Below are positions 41,354 through 41,376 of a stretch of 41,376 nucleotides of DNA, piece by piece. This stretch comes from Herbidospora yilanensis (lineage in GTDB: Bacteria > Actinomycetota > Actinomycetes > Streptosporangiales > Streptosporangiaceae). The notes beneath the pieces were generated by a model. The model searched no databases. It was given only the letters and a program-made list of their open reading frames with translations, and was not told the DNA's origin. Each line of letters opens with the position of its first letter. Within the stretch, counting starts at the first letter, position 1. A program made the translations under genes and the position numbers. The stretch is from positions 1 through 41,376 of the forward strand of contig NZ_BBXE01000053.1 in assembly GCF_001570565.1 (NCBI RefSeq), given 5' to 3'.

Positions 41354-41376
41354 AAAAGGCCCGGTCGTGAACGACC
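41354..41376 (-). terminator. Truncated terminator-like hairpin at window edge
   Basis: AAAAGGCCC then GGTCG-TGAA-CGACC, cut by the window end. The layout matches the P4 terminator (AAAAGGCCC start) and implies a leftward gene ending just beyond the edge. Confidence 0.5.

Larger units (their letters stand above)
41022..41376. other. Region upstream of P4 to window end (355 bp), non-coding
   Basis: No gene. It mirrors the P3-P4 gap: P4 5'UTR hairpin (41045-41064), candidate -10 TAACCT (41089-41094), a short hairpin GAGCCC-TTC-GGGCTC (41129-41143), a Crp-type palindrome (41287-41302) and, at the edge, the left half of a terminator-like hairpin (from about 41354). Confidence 0.65.

Noticed and set aside
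1-41376. tRNA, rRNA, CRISPR arrays, insertion sequences, prophage or integrase genes
   Set aside because: None seen on reading the window; no transposase-like protein or terminal repeats were recognised.

Overview
The window is high-GC actinobacterial DNA, most likely from a spore-forming actinomycete of the Streptosporangiales/Streptomycetales type. The signs are a SigR-RsrA thiol-stress pair, a WhiB1/WblE protein, a nickel superoxide dismutase with its SodX protease, many GTG starts, frequent 4-bp ATGA/GTGA gene overlaps, and several -10 elements placed 6-7 nt before a start codon (leaderless mRNAs). Genus assignment is not possible from sequence alone.

Layout. 1-5.6 kb: a beta-lactamase-fold hydrolase, then a leftward phosphate uptake operon pstS-pstC-pstA-pstB behind a clear PHO box; its fifth gene is an OmpR-type regulator whose receiver has lost the phosphoacceptor Asp. 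5.6-15 kb: XRE regulator, HisN-type phosphatase, hotdog protein, rsgA (best start CTG, overlapping aroA), aroA, SRAP/YedK protein, two methyltransferases, a TraR/DksA zinc-finger protein, and sigR-rsrA behind a SigR-type promoter. 15-20 kb: a sugar-nucleotide epimerase, two overlapping membrane HD-domain genes (the second lacking the GYP motif), and biotin carboxylase plus a 69-residue biotin carrier. 20-28 kb: a thioesterase, a small Cys-rich protein resembling the actinobacterial biotin synthase auxiliary protein, a PASTA Ser/Thr kinase, a ThDP enzyme, and the leftward operon bioF-gntR-bioD-bioB, which carries a GntR/UTRA regulator but no bioA. 28-35.7 kb: PdtaS-like histidine kinase, WhiB1, lipid kinase, small membrane protein, RsbW-like anti-sigma with a SigB/F/G-type sigma factor, sodN/sodX, a CGNR zinc-finger protein and malic enzyme. 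Gene content from hisN/rsgA/aroA through sigR-rsrA, the mini-BCCP, pdtaS and whiB1 recalls, from memory, the Rv3219-Rv3228 region of M. tuberculosis and the sigR-sigH-sodN-malic enzyme region of Streptomyces. The core is therefore inherited, with insertions.

35.7-41.4 kb is the accessory part and the most interesting: four leftward genes for secreted proteins of one trypsin-like family. P2 (37008-38093) keeps the His-Asp-Ser triad. P1 (35733-36872) has Asp at the Ser position. P3 and P4 (38252-39463, 39792-41021) have His to Ser and Asp to Asn, a disrupted GxSGGP motif and loss of a second Cys pair. The array carries three perfect TGTGA-N6-TCACA palindromes, a 5'UTR hairpin shared by P2-P4 with paired base changes, and a perfect 16-bp inverted repeat covering the P1 ribosome binding site. 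The window ends inside what looks like the terminator of a further member. I propose this array (one probable protease, three probable pseudoproteases, Crp-like control) as the candidate undescribed system.
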